This document shows, in pieces, positions 11,901-23,122 of a stretch of 64,000 nucleotides of DNA. A model generated the notes under the pieces. The model was given only the letters and a program-made list of their open reading frames with translations. It was not told the DNA's origin and did not search any database. Numbering within the stretch: the first letter of the stretch is position 1; each line of letters opens with the position of its first letter. The position numbers were made by a program, and so were the translations under genes. Origin of the DNA: Turnera subulata (Eukaryota; Streptophyta; Magnoliopsida; Malpighiales; Passifloraceae); assembly GCA_028386065.3 (NCBI GenBank), contig JAKUCV010007212.1, positions 1 through 64,000 on the forward strand. Direction: 5' to 3'.

Positions 11901-13038
11901 AAGACAGACTTGTTTTTCAAACGTCTTTGTTGAAAACTTTTTTATGGACTTTGTGGCCTGAAAATGTCTGGGAAGTGTGCTACATTCAATAATGGGCCAC
12001 TTCCCTAATCTCAATAGAAAACCAACTTGTCAAGAAAAGAGAGAAAGATGAAAACCAACAAATGATAAGACGGGTTCAAAGGTGGTGCATGATAGTATTT
12101 CCTTCTTGCGTGAAGTCGAATTGTATATTTAAATTAGATTCAACTAGTTAATTATTACTATTATGTTTAGATAAGGAAGCTTCTTATACTCACATTACTT
12201 GGTCCATAAAGCGTGGTGTTCGTAGGTTGATATTCGAAATCTGTCTTCTCAAAGTTTTCGTATCTTCAAAGATGATACGGGGGCACGTGGGTTCCCGCCC
12301 CATTTGCCGCCCACAAGTGGAACCATCGCCTCGTGGTGGCCCTGTTGTTTTTGTGGCCTTGCTTTGGCCAACTTGAACCAAGGTCAGCCATGCAACCAGC
12401 GCTGGTTTGCAGGCACTCTTCCTTTTCTTTTTGGTCCCACATACCAACGATTAAGTTGCTCATTTTTATGAGAGAGTAATTTGTTCATCTTAATAAAGCC
12501 TTTTCTCTTTTCTCTCCCTGCTTCATGTCTGTGGATCAGTAACAAAATGTAAGAACTTATAAACAGTATGTATTTGGACAGTACTCACCTATTCATTGAA
12601 GGTCAGAAATCAGTCTGATGCCGTGAATCAAAACACGACTGCTTAATTGCCGATTGCGTTCCCAAACATTCATGTGGTGTGAATAAAATGTTATAAAGGA
12701 AGAAAGAATTCAAATCAACATTAACTCGAAAACAAACAAATGATGTTTCGTCTTAGAGTGGGAAACATGGGTACTACCAGATTCTGAGAACCAATCCCAC
12801 CAACACTCTCTCTCTCTCTCTATCCATCTAGCGTCTCTCTCAGTTGTCAAGTGTCAACCTCTCGCTCGCAAATTCTCTGCATTCATTTCTCCTCCACCAA
12901 AGAAAAGCTTAAAGCACCCAATAAATCACCACCCTTTTAGGCTTTTCACATTTTCATCTACACCCAAACCGAAAACAAACAAAGGAAAAGAAAAGAGAAA
13001 GAGAGAGCACACCGAGAGCGAAGAAAAGGACAAATAAA
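11900..13038. other. Intergenic region and presumed EID1 promoter/5' UTR
   Basis: No coding exon recognised. A CT microsatellite at about 12805-12821 and pyrimidine-rich DNA before 13039 look like a plant core promoter/5' UTR of the following F-box gene. Confidence 0.45.
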
Positions 13039-14034
13039 ATGGCAGAGTCTTCAGTGTTCGCGAAACTCTCCGACGACGTCGTGCTGAAGATCTTCTCCAA
13101 GGTGGAGGAGGATCCCCGGCACTGGGCCCGCCTCGCCTGCGTCTGCACCAAGTTCTCCTCCCTCATCCGCCACGTCTGCTGGAGGACCAAGTGCAGCAGG
13201 ACCATCCCCGCCCTCGTCGCCGACCTCCTCGACTCCTCCCCCTCCTCCGCCGACTGGTCCTCCCTCTACAAGCTCTCCGTCTGCTGCCCCGGCCTCCGCC
13301 ACTCCGGCGTCCTCCTCGAACACTCCGATTTCGGCCTCGAGCTCGAGCTCGGCCCCGACGACTCCTTCCCCCTCCGCCGCCCCCACTCCTCCTCCCCCCT
13401 ACCTCCGCTGCCGCCATCCTCCGCAGATAATGCCAACTGCTCTTGGTCCCTATTCGACGACCTGTATTTCGACACCGTGTACGACGCGTCCGAATCAACA
13501 ACAGGCGACGGCGGCGGCGGAGGGAACGAAGACGCCGCCCCGCCCGCCGCGGGAGCCGATTCCGCCGGGAAAAGTGCCGTGGCTGAGAGGGAGGAAGGGT
13601 GCGATTCTTCCGTCCGCAAGAAGAGAAGGATCTCGAGGTCTCTCAGGTCTCACTTGGCGTCGGGGGCGTGGAATCTGAGCCGCGAACAGGGGAATAAGCT
13701 GCTGGCAAGCCGGTTTCGCGGGGATTGCTTGTACATCTGTGATTGGCCCGGGTGCGTTCACATAGAGGAGAAGCGGAATTATATGTTGTTTAGGGGGATT
13801 TTCAAGAACTTCAAGCAGTCCAGGGTTTGGAGGACGATTCATGACGGGAATAGGAAGAAGATCGATGTGAATTGTGCCTTTTGTGGGTGCAAACAGACCT
13901 GGGATCTCCACTCTGCCTTCTGTTTAAGGAGGGTTTTCGGGTACCACGACGATGGTGAGCCCGTTGTTCGTGCTTATGTCTGCGAAAACGGGCATGTTTC
14001 CGGTGCCTGGACTGATTTCCCATTATACACTTGA
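13039..14034 (+). CDS. EID1: EID1-like F-box protein of phytochrome A signalling (331 aa, intronless)
   Basis: Likely orthologue of EID1, an F-box protein that as part of an SCF ubiquitin ligase dampens phytochrome A far-red signalling in the nucleus. The single exon encodes 331 aa, close to the Arabidopsis length. The F-box is near the N-terminus (about residues 8-45: KLSDDVVLKIFSK, then RHWARLACVCTKFSSL). The family stretch SSLYKLSVCCPGL follows at about 74-86, then SDFGLELELGP. A low-complexity Pro/Ser and Gly/Ala linker spans about 111-180. A basic cluster (SVRKKRRISR, 191-200) is a possible nuclear signal. The C-terminal block has paired cysteines (CLYICDWPGC, CAFCGC) and ends AWTDFPLYT. 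The start is the first ATG and gives the expected MAES. The first half is GC-rich compared with its surroundings. Absence of introns is normal for this gene. Confidence 0.93.
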   Translation: MAESSVFAKLSDDVVLKIFSKVEEDPRHWARLACVCTKFSSLIRHVCWRTKCSRTIPALVADLLDSSPSSADWSSLYKLSVCCPGLRHSGVLLEHSDFGLELELGPDDSFPLRRPHSSSPLPPLPPSSADNANCSWSLFDDLYFDTVYDASESTTGDGGGGGNEDAAPPAAGADSAGKSAVAEREEGCDSSVRKKRRISRSLRSHLASGAWNLSREQGNKLLASRFRGDCLYICDWPGCVHIEEKRNYMLFRGIFKNFKQSRVWRTIHDGNRKKIDVNCAFCGCKQTWDLHSAFCLRRVFGYHDDGEPVVRAYVCENGHVSGAWTDFPLYT

Positions 14035-15270
14035 TGATTCTGCTACTGCTGCTGCTGCATTTTCATGGGTGTTATTTATATTATTGGTTGGTGCATTTAT
14101 TATGTTGTGGTCATTGCTTGGTATGGTATTAATGTGTTACTGTTGTTGCTTTGATTGTACTATTGATCTGTTCAATAAAGCGTTCCTTGGCTTTAATTTT
14201 GTTGTTTTTCTTCTTGAAACTGAGAATTTATACACTGGTTATTTCATAACTTTTACGAATATCAGTTAGTAAACAGGAAGACTATGAGATGATGATTTCT
14301 ATGTCGAGAAAGTTTGGAACTTGGTTTGTGACTTTAATATTGGCATTTTTGTATGCACTTGGCAAATCATTACACCCTTATCTCGACCACTTCTTCTTTA
14401 AGAATCGGAATTCTGCAACATGTGAATTAAGAATGCGTTCATTGACTAACTGTAAAGTCTTAAAAGGAAATGATTTATTGAACTGTTTACTGTTAGATGA
14501 TGTTCGAACTTCGACCATGCTACACTAAGCTTCTAGCTTCAAATATTCAAAAACTTGCACTTTTTTAGTGGTGGTAAATTCTTCCTCCAATGTATGTCGG
14601 GCTTCTGGTAGGTTGTTGCCTCATGTGTTGCTGATGATTATGGTAGAAATTGAGGAACTTTTCTCCTCGCAATTATAATCAGAAGCTGAAACTGGTGACA
14701 AAAATTGTTTCTCTTTAGAAGTTAGAACCCTGTACTGTTGTACTCTGTTCTCCCTCTGGCCTACAAATGGCAGCCGCAGCCCAAAACAAGGGTATGTGGA
14801 CGCCTTATCAAAACCCACACTGACCATTATTGTGTAGACGAACCAAACCAAAGAACAGATACAATGGCGATGTAAAGAGAAAAAGCAGAAAAGAACTTGC
14901 CTTGTTCTTTTCTTTTTGTTCGACTAGATTCGAAGAGCTTAAGAGCTTATCCTAACATGCTTATCTTACCACCAAATATGCATTTATCTCTCATTAAGCC
15001 GCACTAACAATTTGCACTTTTGGCCTGGCAGCACACGTCTCTCTCTCTCAATTTAGTCGGTCCTCGTAAGTCATAAGATAAACCAGCCAAAACAGTACAT
15101 TGTAAAAGGACAAATCTCGATGAAAAGAGAAAAAGATGATGAAGAAATTCGAAAGAGGCAAGACATAGGCATGACCATCATAGTCAATTATCTTATCCCA
15201 CCAAATCTAGTCTTCAAAATGTGAGGTTGCAAAATGCGAGGTGCCCTTTTTCTTCTAAGTTCTAACCGAC
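14035..15270. other. EID1 3' flank and intergenic region
   Basis: The first 150-200 bases are the probable 3' UTR, with an AATAAA-type signal in TTCAATAAAGCG near 14171. No further gene recognised before the beta-glucosidase. Confidence 0.45.
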
Positions 15271-15307
15271 GTTGCTTATTGCATTAGATTTTCAGGGTGC
15301 TTACAAG

Positions 15308-18300
15308 ATGTTGATCAGGTCTGCTTTCTCCCTTGTAGCTGTCTTGCTAAATTTTCTTGTAGCAGTTAACAGTGAATACTGCTATAGGAAAGAGGACTTC
15401 CCGCCTGGCTTTGTTTTCGGTGCTGCCACCACTGCCTATCTGGTTGGTCTTCTTCCTATACTAGGTTGTTTTTGTTTATGAATACCAGTAAACCACAGGG
15501 TAACCTGACACAGGTAGAAGGGGCGGCAAATGAGGACGGGAGAACTCCCAGTATTTGGGATACTTTTGCTCATTCTGGTCAGCTTCTTCTACGTTTGATT
15601 TTGCATTTTTGTTATTTCTTCTTGTTTTCCTTAAAGGAATCATGGAAAGTAGGAGACATGTTCATTTAATCGAGCTCCATATAGACCAATACCATGTGAA
15701 GTATACAGTACTTGCCCATGGTTTCAGACAGTTTTTAGAAAATGATTTAGTTATAGTTCATCAGTGCAAATTTCATATGTTGGGACGTGTGGACTTGTGC
15801 TTGCGGTTACCCAAGTCTTCTTTCGATTATGGAACCATTTTTTCCACGGAGTTTGAAATTATGTTTCGGTTCTGTAATTCTGTTACCTTTAGTTCTTTGC
15901 TAATACTTACTAGAGTAAATTGGCAAAGAATCATTTGATCCATCTGATGTAGAATAGTTAACTTTTAATTTCAGGGAGAGTGCTTGGCAATGGAGATGTA
16001 GCATGTGATGGATACCACAAATACAAGGTTTACCCAGATAGCGTAGCCTAAATGATCATGACAAGCAATTTTAATTTGAATCACCAAGTACAAATAGCTT
16101 ATACGGCATCATTCACCTGTGATCAAGCTCGTGTTTCTCATGCAGGAAGATGTCCAACTCATGGTAAAAACTGGTTTAGACGCCTACAGATTTTCAATCT
16201 CCTGGTCAAGACTGATACCAAGTATGATTTATCAACTTCAAGCAGTATGACGCTGTATAACAGTTTCTGACTTTCTGGTTCCTCAGATCACACCTTGAAC
16301 TTGATGCTATTTCTTTCAGATGGGAGAGGACCTGTTAACCAGGAGGGTTTGCAGTATTACGCCAACCTCATTAATGAACTAATTAGCAATGGTCATGCCT
16401 GATGATTAATAACAATCATGAGCTAGTTTTTCATTTTGGATGCACTATATGTTACTAGCAGCATAGACAATGGCAATGCCATGCAATTCAAATATCCAAA
16501 GTTTCACATCTCACTTGCCTTTGGCCTTTTCGTCTAGCAGGAATCCAGCCGCCTGTTACATTGCATAATTATGATCTCTCACAGGCACTCGAAGATGAGT
16601 ATGGAGGGTGGCTTAGCAGAAACATTGTGTATAGTACCTCATGACTCTTTAACTGTTTTAATAAGCCTTCTCCATACTCGACGCCATTCTGCATGACACA
16701 AAAATTTAATCAGGAAACCATCAAACTGCTACCTCGATGCAGGAAAGACTTCACAGCTTTTGCAAACGTGTGTTTTAAAGAGTCTGGTGATAAAGTTTCA
16801 TATTGGGCTACCGTGAATGAACCCAATGCTTTGGGAATGGGAGGTTATGATCTCGGCTCTATCCCTCCTTCACGGTGCACGCCTCCTTTTGGAATCAATT
16901 GCACCAAGGGAAACTCCTCATCTGAGCCATACATTGCAGTTCATCATATTTTATTGGCGCATGCATCAGCTGCGAGGTTGTACAAGAAAAAGTACCAGGT
17001 AACCTTTTCTGTGGCTGACTCAAAACGGCACTTTACCAACACAAACTGAGCGGGAGTAAATGCCTGCTGAATGCTGTTCACAGGAAGGTTTAGTCAACAA
17101 CAAAGAATAAACACAAAAGCTTAAGGAAAATAAAGATGATTCTGCAATGTTAACTTTCAGTTTAGAACCCTCATCTTGACTTTGGAGATGATTAGCAAAA
17201 CAAGACTTTCAGAACTAAGCATGCCAGTATCTTTAATGAGTCATCAATTCCTCTTTCATCAGAACAAAGAAGTAAATATAAACAGGGCAGGGCAGCCTAA
17301 GGTGTGCTGATGGAAAACATTTCTTTTGTGAAACTTTTAGATCAACTGTGGTGATGCAGGGCTTGCAAAAAGGATTTATAGCCAGAGACTTTATGGTTGG
17401 TTGGTGAGTCACAGTCTTACCAAGAAAATGACACATTGAACAGCTTACAGTTTGGTGATTGTATCCATTGAACTTCTTTCCATCTCATGTTAATTGGAGC
17501 CAGTTGTACATAGACAGGCGTGAAGAATAAGAGCAAAATTGAAAAATACTCTTTATGTGAGGGCTTCATACTAAGTTACAAAGATGCCAACTGCACCATG
17601 TGCACTAACTGTTTTGCAGGATTGCACATCCCTTGGTGTTTGGTGACTATCCCAGCATAATGAAGGAAAGGGCAGGCTCAAGGCTTCCGGGCTTCAGCAG
17701 CCAAGAATCCAAACTAGTCAAGGGTTCATTTGATTTCCTAGGGGTGATTCACTACTATACACTTACGGTAGTCTTACTTTTGCTTGCTTGGCGATATTTC
17801 ATCAACTTGGTAGATGCACCATTGATACAATTAACTTATAACTAACGCAGTTTTGCGTCCCTCTTGTTAATTTGAAAATGATGATTTCTTGTTTTGCTTG
17901 AAGCAGTGGCGGTTAATTCAACAGACCTTGAGGTATAAGAACCTAGATCATTTTAGCTAATTCCAACCCGTTCACAATGTCACTAACCAATGCTCTCTGT
18001 CTCAGTTACCCATAACTCCATGGGGTCTGCAAAGAGTGCTGGAGTATCTTGACAAAGTTTATGGCAACCCTCCCATTTATGTCTATGAAAATGGTCTCCC
18101 TCTATTCTCCTCTGGAATATGCACAACTTGTCATAAAAACTTGGAAGTTCTATACATATATACTAACTTTGGTTAAGCTTTCTTTTACAGGACAGCAGAC
18201 CCGACGCAATTCTTCATTGGAGGACGCGTCAAGGGTGGACTACATGCGGGCGTTCATTGGGAGTTTACTTGATGCCGTCAGGTATATGTATATATATAAT

Positions 18301-18675
18301 ATACTCTTATTATTAATATATACAAGCAATATAACTTACTTTGATGCCAAGTAACAGTGGGTTTTGGAGCTTTTAAATCCAAAATTTGAATTAACCCAAC
18401 AATTCAAACAGTTAATTAGTTTTTTTTGTCCCATCGAAAATTTGGGAATTAATGGATCAAATGCCAGAGGATACTTCGTGTGGTCATTTCTAGATCTGCT
18501 CGAGCTACTGGACGGCTATGGTTCAAGCTATGGCCTGTACTATGTTGATTTGGGCGATCCAGAGTTGAAAAGATACCCAAAGCCCTCTGCACATTGGTAC
18601 ACCCATTTCTTGAAAGGAAAACCCATCAGCCCAGATGGAATTTTCAAGTTTGGAGAAGACTCGTCAATTCTTTGA
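15308..18675 (+). pseudogene. GH1 beta-glucosidase copy 1 (BGLU11-like), probably non-functional
   Basis: Family 1 glycoside hydrolase, which cleaves beta-glucosides by a retaining mechanism; a hydrophobic signal peptide (residues 1-22) predicts secretion. Exons: 15308-15442, 15514-15577, 15975-16027, 16146-16221, 16320-16391, 16541-16628, 16743-16998, 17360-17403, 17620-17767, 17907-17932, 18006-18093, 18191-18281, last exon to 18675. Acid/base motif TVNEPN and nucleophile motif YENG are present. Compared with copy 2 (36906-41417), exon 8 lacks 72 bp (24 codons, in frame). Exon 9 is 73 bp shorter, which throws exon 10 out of frame and gives a stop early in exon 11 unless the 26-bp exon 10 is skipped. 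The normal acceptor of the last exon is lost (GGAATTAATGG where copy 2 has TTAAGGAATGG); the next AG (18467) would restore frame but drop five residues. The start matches copy 2; an in-frame ATG at 15272 exists upstream. Confidence 0.85.
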
Positions 18676-19390
18676 AATCACAGAATCACAATTTGCTTCT
18701 TGAATGCTAATTTGAGAGTCCTTCAAATGTAAAATATATGTAAGGGATGCGACAAGGTAGTCTATATTATATATATCTTTTAATTTGTGACATCTTTTTG
18801 AAGTGTATGTTTCCTCTCCGATATCTGTAAATTTAGTAGTACAATACCAATATAAGAACGCAGAGCAAGAAAAGCGCACGTATCATGCAAGTCACTTATT
18901 GACCATTATAAGCACCTGTGAAATGGAGATAGAATAAGTACACTCCTTGTAGCCGTAACTCAACACATTTTAACAACTTAGATGATTCACCAGTTCTTGC
19001 ATAACCGAAGAAGTAACTATCGTGTGGTAATACCAGAAGTACAATACCAATTAGGAGAATTACAATACATTGACCAGGCTGTGTCTGGAATTTCGAGGAC
19101 TTAATAAAAATTGAGGGTATATAGGAATGCCAAAAGCAGTAATTCCTACCTCCAGGAAAGAAAAAACAGAACACACGTAGTGGAAGGTTAAGGCCATGCG
19201 CACCAAAAAACGCCATGTTGATTCACGAGTACAATACACCAAGAAAGTACTCACGTCCTCACAATAAACAGAGCGGCTGTTCAAAAGAAACTATACTGAT
19301 CCAGAAAAAGCAACAATGTGATCCATTAGAACATTGGGACAAAGCATAAGTTAATTACCCGCGCAAAAATCAGACATCAAAGACTTATAC
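18676..19390. other. 3' flank of beta-glucosidase copy 1
   Basis: Probable 3' UTR followed by DNA without a recognised gene or repeat. Confidence 0.35.
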
Positions 19391-19392
19391 AA

Positions 19393-20276
19393 ACCTCAGC
19401 GCGAGAGGTTTGGTCAGCATTTAGCTTCATAAGCGTCAGTTCAAGTTCTTCGTGAGGCTTCCCGGTGACATCATCCGCCTGATGCATCCAAATGGATCAG
19501 GGGGGAGAAGAAATAATAAGAAATGATTGCTCCAAGGAATCATGTGTGGCAAGAACAAAAGAGGTGGAAGGAGATCATGGAAGGACAAAGAGAAAATGCA
19601 TGGGACAAGCACTCAACACATTTTGTTCATGATCATGTTTGCTCAAGTATCGAAATTAATTTTGTGCTAGAGCAAAAACAAAAAATATTAAAATTTGGTG
19701 CGAATCAGGAATCAGCTTCTACGTGAATTGGTCATCCATATCTTATAAGGAGCAGCAGACGAAGGTATCTATCCCTTTTTAACAGAAATCAGTAACTGCT
19801 ACTAGCCATAGAACTAGAATCAAGAAGGTTATCGATCATGATCTGATGTTAAAGACCTCATGCGAAGCTCTAGCAAATACCAACCTCAATATTCAAACAT
19901 GACAAAATTGATATTGGATTTCAACTGATCTCCACATCCATTATCCAGTAAAATGAAAGAAGACAAGATCAAATCATCTTATCTGTTTACCAAAGTTTTC
20001 TTGCAAAATCAAGGCTTTTAAAGATTACTAACACGGTTGAGTCAAAAGTCAAAACCTTCAAGCCATTCGCCAGCTAGTGCAGTTGTTCTACAACTTGACG
20101 CAAGGGCTTGTCAGCTGTGGAGACAACTATGTTACATAGAGCCTTGTCCTTGTTCAAACCAAAGGGCAAAGACTCAATGTTGTAACCCTTTCTGGCAACA
20201 ACCCTGCAATTCGGTTAATAATTCCTCTTTCATCGCCAACAAGCAGTGAAACTGTTTGCCTCCTCCTGGCCCTGAA
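19393..20276 (-). pseudogene. Acetolactate synthase regulatory-subunit fragment A (first ACT repeat)
   Basis: The intact family encodes the plastid regulatory small subunit of acetolactate (acetohydroxyacid) synthase, which confers branched-chain amino-acid feedback. Minus strand 20276 to about 20060 encodes [18 protein letters not shown], then after a one-base frameshift [20 protein letters not shown] and RQVVEQLH, matching the start of ACT repeat 1. An in-frame TAG follows VEQLH where the family has a Lys. A second exon-like block (19484-19393) encodes EELELTLMKLNADQTSRAE, the family's RELMLIKLNAD segment, ending at a GT donor. Frameshift, stop and missing remainder mark it as a pseudogene. 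Intron-like gaps show it came from genomic DNA, not a retrocopy. The second half of such a gene is found at 34676-35661. Confidence 0.75.
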
Positions 20277-20399
20277 ACTGAAAGAATGACTTGTAGACAC
20301 ATCAAATTGATTGTCAAGATTCATTACCACCAAGTAATCAATATCAAAATATTCATCTAAAGAAAGATTGAAGAAACACATGGAAAATATGAAATTATT

Positions 20400-21566
20400 T
20401 TAGTGGAAGCTGTTGTCTGCCTCTCAATGTGACCCATGCTGGAAATCATACGGATCTGTCTGCTTTACGAGGACCTCAGGATCTCCGCTCCTGCCATCCT
20501 GAAGTCGGCGAATGAAACGGCCAAGATACTTCTCCAGCCGGCGTTATCTACTGAACCTTATCGATTAGATATTACTCAGCTCCGTAGATAACGTCTGGAG
20601 GAGTAGCTCGCCGTTTCATCTTCTGCCGGGATTCGGGAAAAAAACGAAATCCAGCTACTTCAAATGACCATGTCGAGCAGCCAGATCACCCGAACAACCA
20701 TGTCCACCCGCCGGGATTTCCCAAATTGCCGTCGCTTGAGGACGCGCGAACCACCCAGGAAAGAAAAACACTGGCGAAAAGTAACAAACAGGAGTCGGAC
20801 TCAACTGCGACGCGCAGCCATGCTGCCAGACGACGAAAGCTGCACGTCGTCGAGGAACCCAAAACGACCAGAAGAGTTGGACTAGACAGATCGGAGCCCC
20901 GTCTCCCGAGGTCAAACCAAACCGCCGCCAAGCTGAGGGAGGGTCACCAAAACCAGATCCAGTGGAAAACGAGGCATGTTTCTTTGCCGGAGAAGTGGAG
21001 TTGTCGTTCAACGCTGGTTTCACGAACCTTTGGTTCGGCCAAGACTTCAGCTACCATCTTCGTCGTCAGTAGCCGTGGAGTGGCGCTGCTTGCCGGATTT
21101 AAGGACTGAGATCTGCCTAAATCCAGTTGGATCCAAACCGGATCCGTTGGAATCTTGAAGGCTGCCCCCGGATGCGCCTTCACCAAAGTCAAAACAGCCC
21201 TCATTCGGGGTTAGGGCCTCGCTTGACGTTGCTCACGAGAGTCGTTGCATGTCCCCTTATCACCACCGGCAGCCGCGACTCACTCACCGCCTCCCCGGAG
21301 TTGAAAGCAATGGTGGGACTCATTATTAGAGAAGAAAACGCGTGAGGGCTGGCAACGGCAGAGTGCAAACGCGTGAAGAAAACAGAGTAAACAAAGGAAT
21401 GTAGAAAAAAGAAAAGAAAGCAAATGACTTAAGTCTCTCATTGGCAACAGCCCAAAACCCATCCATCGACCCAAATGCATGGAGATATTATTTTCAACGG
21501 CCCAAATTTTTAAAAGAGGAGGCCCAGGAGCGAAGGCTCGCCCTCGCACTCTTATATTCTGCATCA
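20400..21566. other. Unassigned GC-richer segment
   Basis: Markedly GC-richer than its neighbours, with overlapping short open frames on both strands, none recognised. GTTATCTAC near 20545 and GTAGATAAC near 20583 form an inverted pair. It may be a remnant of a retroelement leader or a captured gene piece. Confidence 0.3.
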
Positions 21567-21576
21567 TACATATATT

Positions 21577-21768
21577 GGGTCAATCATATTTTTCATGCTT
21601 GTGTTTGCTGCTTTGAACATTTTTCATCCTTGTGTTGCAAGAAGGACATTTTTCATCCTCGTGTTTATTTTTGGGAACAATTTTCATTATCCGCCGATTT
21701 TCCCACCCGAAAATGCTGACGTGTCACTATTTTTTGACACATCAGCAAAGTGGGTCCCACCATAAACG
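21577..21768 (+). repeat. Left terminal inverted repeat of the Pack-MULE
   Basis: Matches the reverse complement of about 22920-23112 nearly throughout. Internally it contains diverged short repeats of a CATTTTTCATCCTTGTGTT type. The next bases start a second, truncated copy (GGGTCAATCATATTTTTCAT again). Confidence 0.8.
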
Positions 21769-22121
21769 GGTCAATCATATTTTTCATCCTTGTGTTTATC
21801 GGTTTGCCCACACTCATCACCACACCTTCTTCTTCTTCCTCCCCCTCCCTGCATACGTGAACCACCAACACCAACGCCCCCACCGATTTATTCTATTGAA
21901 GAACTTGAAGAAAGTTTTGGACATCAAGGAACTCCAATACACCGATTTTTTTGGTTTTGTAGCACCTAATCACCTAACTGAAAACACCACAAGGGTCAGC
22001 GCACGCTAGCTCGTCACTCACCCAGTCCGGGTCCTTGCAGCGGCGGCGGTTGGATGTGCAGGTGACGGCAGCGGCAGCCGTTGGATGTGCAGGTGACGGC
22101 AGCGTCTGGATGTGCAGGACA

Positions 22122-22360
22122 CCATCGACGACGACGCCTTGGTCGCGATCTCGATCCGCTGCGGCAAACTCGCCCGCCTCAAGCTCCCGCGGCTGCCGCG
22201 CGGTGACCGACCATGGCGTGGATGCCTTCGCCCGCAACTGCTCGAGCCTCACCAAGCTCTCGCTCGCCTCCTATGCTTACGACGTTGAGGGCCTCAACGC
22301 GATTCTGAGCCACTGCACCAGCCTCCAGGAGCTGACGGTTAAGCGACTCAGGGGACTCCC
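22122..22360 (+). pseudogene. Captured F-box/LRR gene fragment (VFB/SKIP2-like) inside the Pack-MULE
   Basis: One frame reads DDDALVAISIRCGKLARLKL. After a one-base shift another reads GCRAVTDHGVDAFARNCSSL and ELTVKRLRGL. Together they match the leucine-rich repeats of VIER F-BOX/SKIP2-type substrate adaptors (DDALxxISxRC, GCRxVTDxGMxAFAKNC, LEELTVKRLRG). The F-box itself is absent. The frameshift and the position between MULE TIRs show a transduced fragment. The flanking GC-rich sequence (22370-22560, Ser/Pro-rich, resembling a transit peptide) may be from a second donor gene that I cannot name. Confidence 0.7.
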
Positions 22361-22734
22361 CGCCACCTCCCTCCCCGCTTCGACCCTCTCAAGTCTTCTT
22401 CTTCCTCCTCCTCCTCCTCCTCTTTCCCCCCTCCTCCGATCCAAATCCTGCAACCTCCACCTCCACAAGCTCCACTCCTCCGCCCCCCGCCGATCCCCCG
22501 TCCTTGCCGTCTCCAAGGCCGTCAAGGAAGAAGAAGAAGTGTGGGGGATGGGTGTGGCCAACACGGTGACGTCTTGGCTGGTTAAGGGAGTGTGTTGTTT
22601 TTTTTGTTATTTTCTTTTTCTAGGTTTGGATAATTTTTGGGGTGTTTTAGTAATTAACAAATTGAGAAACGGGAAAAACAACGTGGGCAAAAACGGATCG
22701 GGCGGGTGCTAATGGGTAGGACATTCTGGGTTCT

Positions 22735-23112
22735 AAGTGGGCCCCATTTTGCTGATGTGTAAAAAAAATGACATGTCAGCATTTTCTTTTCGAAAAAACG
22801 GCGGATAATGAAAATTGTTCTAAAAAAATAAACACGAGGATGAAAAATGTCCTTTTTGCAACACAAGGATGAAAAATGTTCAAAGCAATAAACACAATGA
22901 TGGAAAATATGATTGACCCGTTTATGGTAGGACCCACTTTGCTGATGTGTCAAAAAAAATAGTGACACGTCAGCATTTTCGGGTGGGAAAATCGGCGGAT
23001 AATGAAAATTGTTCCCAAAAATAAACACGAGGATGAAAAATGTCCTTTTTACAACACAAGGATGAAAAATGTTCAAAGCGGCAAACACAAGGATCAAAAA
23101 TATGATTGACCC
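22735..23112 (-). repeat. Doubled right terminal inverted repeat of the Pack-MULE
   Basis: Two tandem copies of the TIR. The inner copy is at about 22735-22920 and the outer at about 22920-23112. Both contain GCTGATGTGT, GTCAGCATTTTC, GGCGGATAATGAAAATTGTT and ATATGATTGACCC. Confidence 0.75.
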
Positions 23113-23122
23113 TACATATATT

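Larger units (their letters stand above)
21577..23112. mobile_element. Pack-MULE (Mutator-like non-autonomous transposon) with captured gene fragments
   Basis: A 1536-bp element bounded by a perfect 10-bp target duplication TACATATATT (21567-21576 and 23113-23122). Long terminal inverted repeats of about 190-200 bp begin GGGTCAATCATATTTTTCAT and end with its complement (ATATGATTGACCC). Long TIRs plus a 9-10 bp duplication are the hallmark of Mutator-like elements. No transposase is present. The GC-rich interior (about 22030-22560) derives from host genes, including an F-box/LRR fragment. Both ends carry a second, nested TIR copy: a short start at about 21769-21802 on the left and a nearly full copy at about 22735-22920 on the right. 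Confidence 0.85.

Noticed and set aside
13051..13911. Several long open frames on the minus strand and other frames across EID1
   Set aside because: They are GC-rich shadows of the EID1 coding frame, of low-complexity composition, with no family match.
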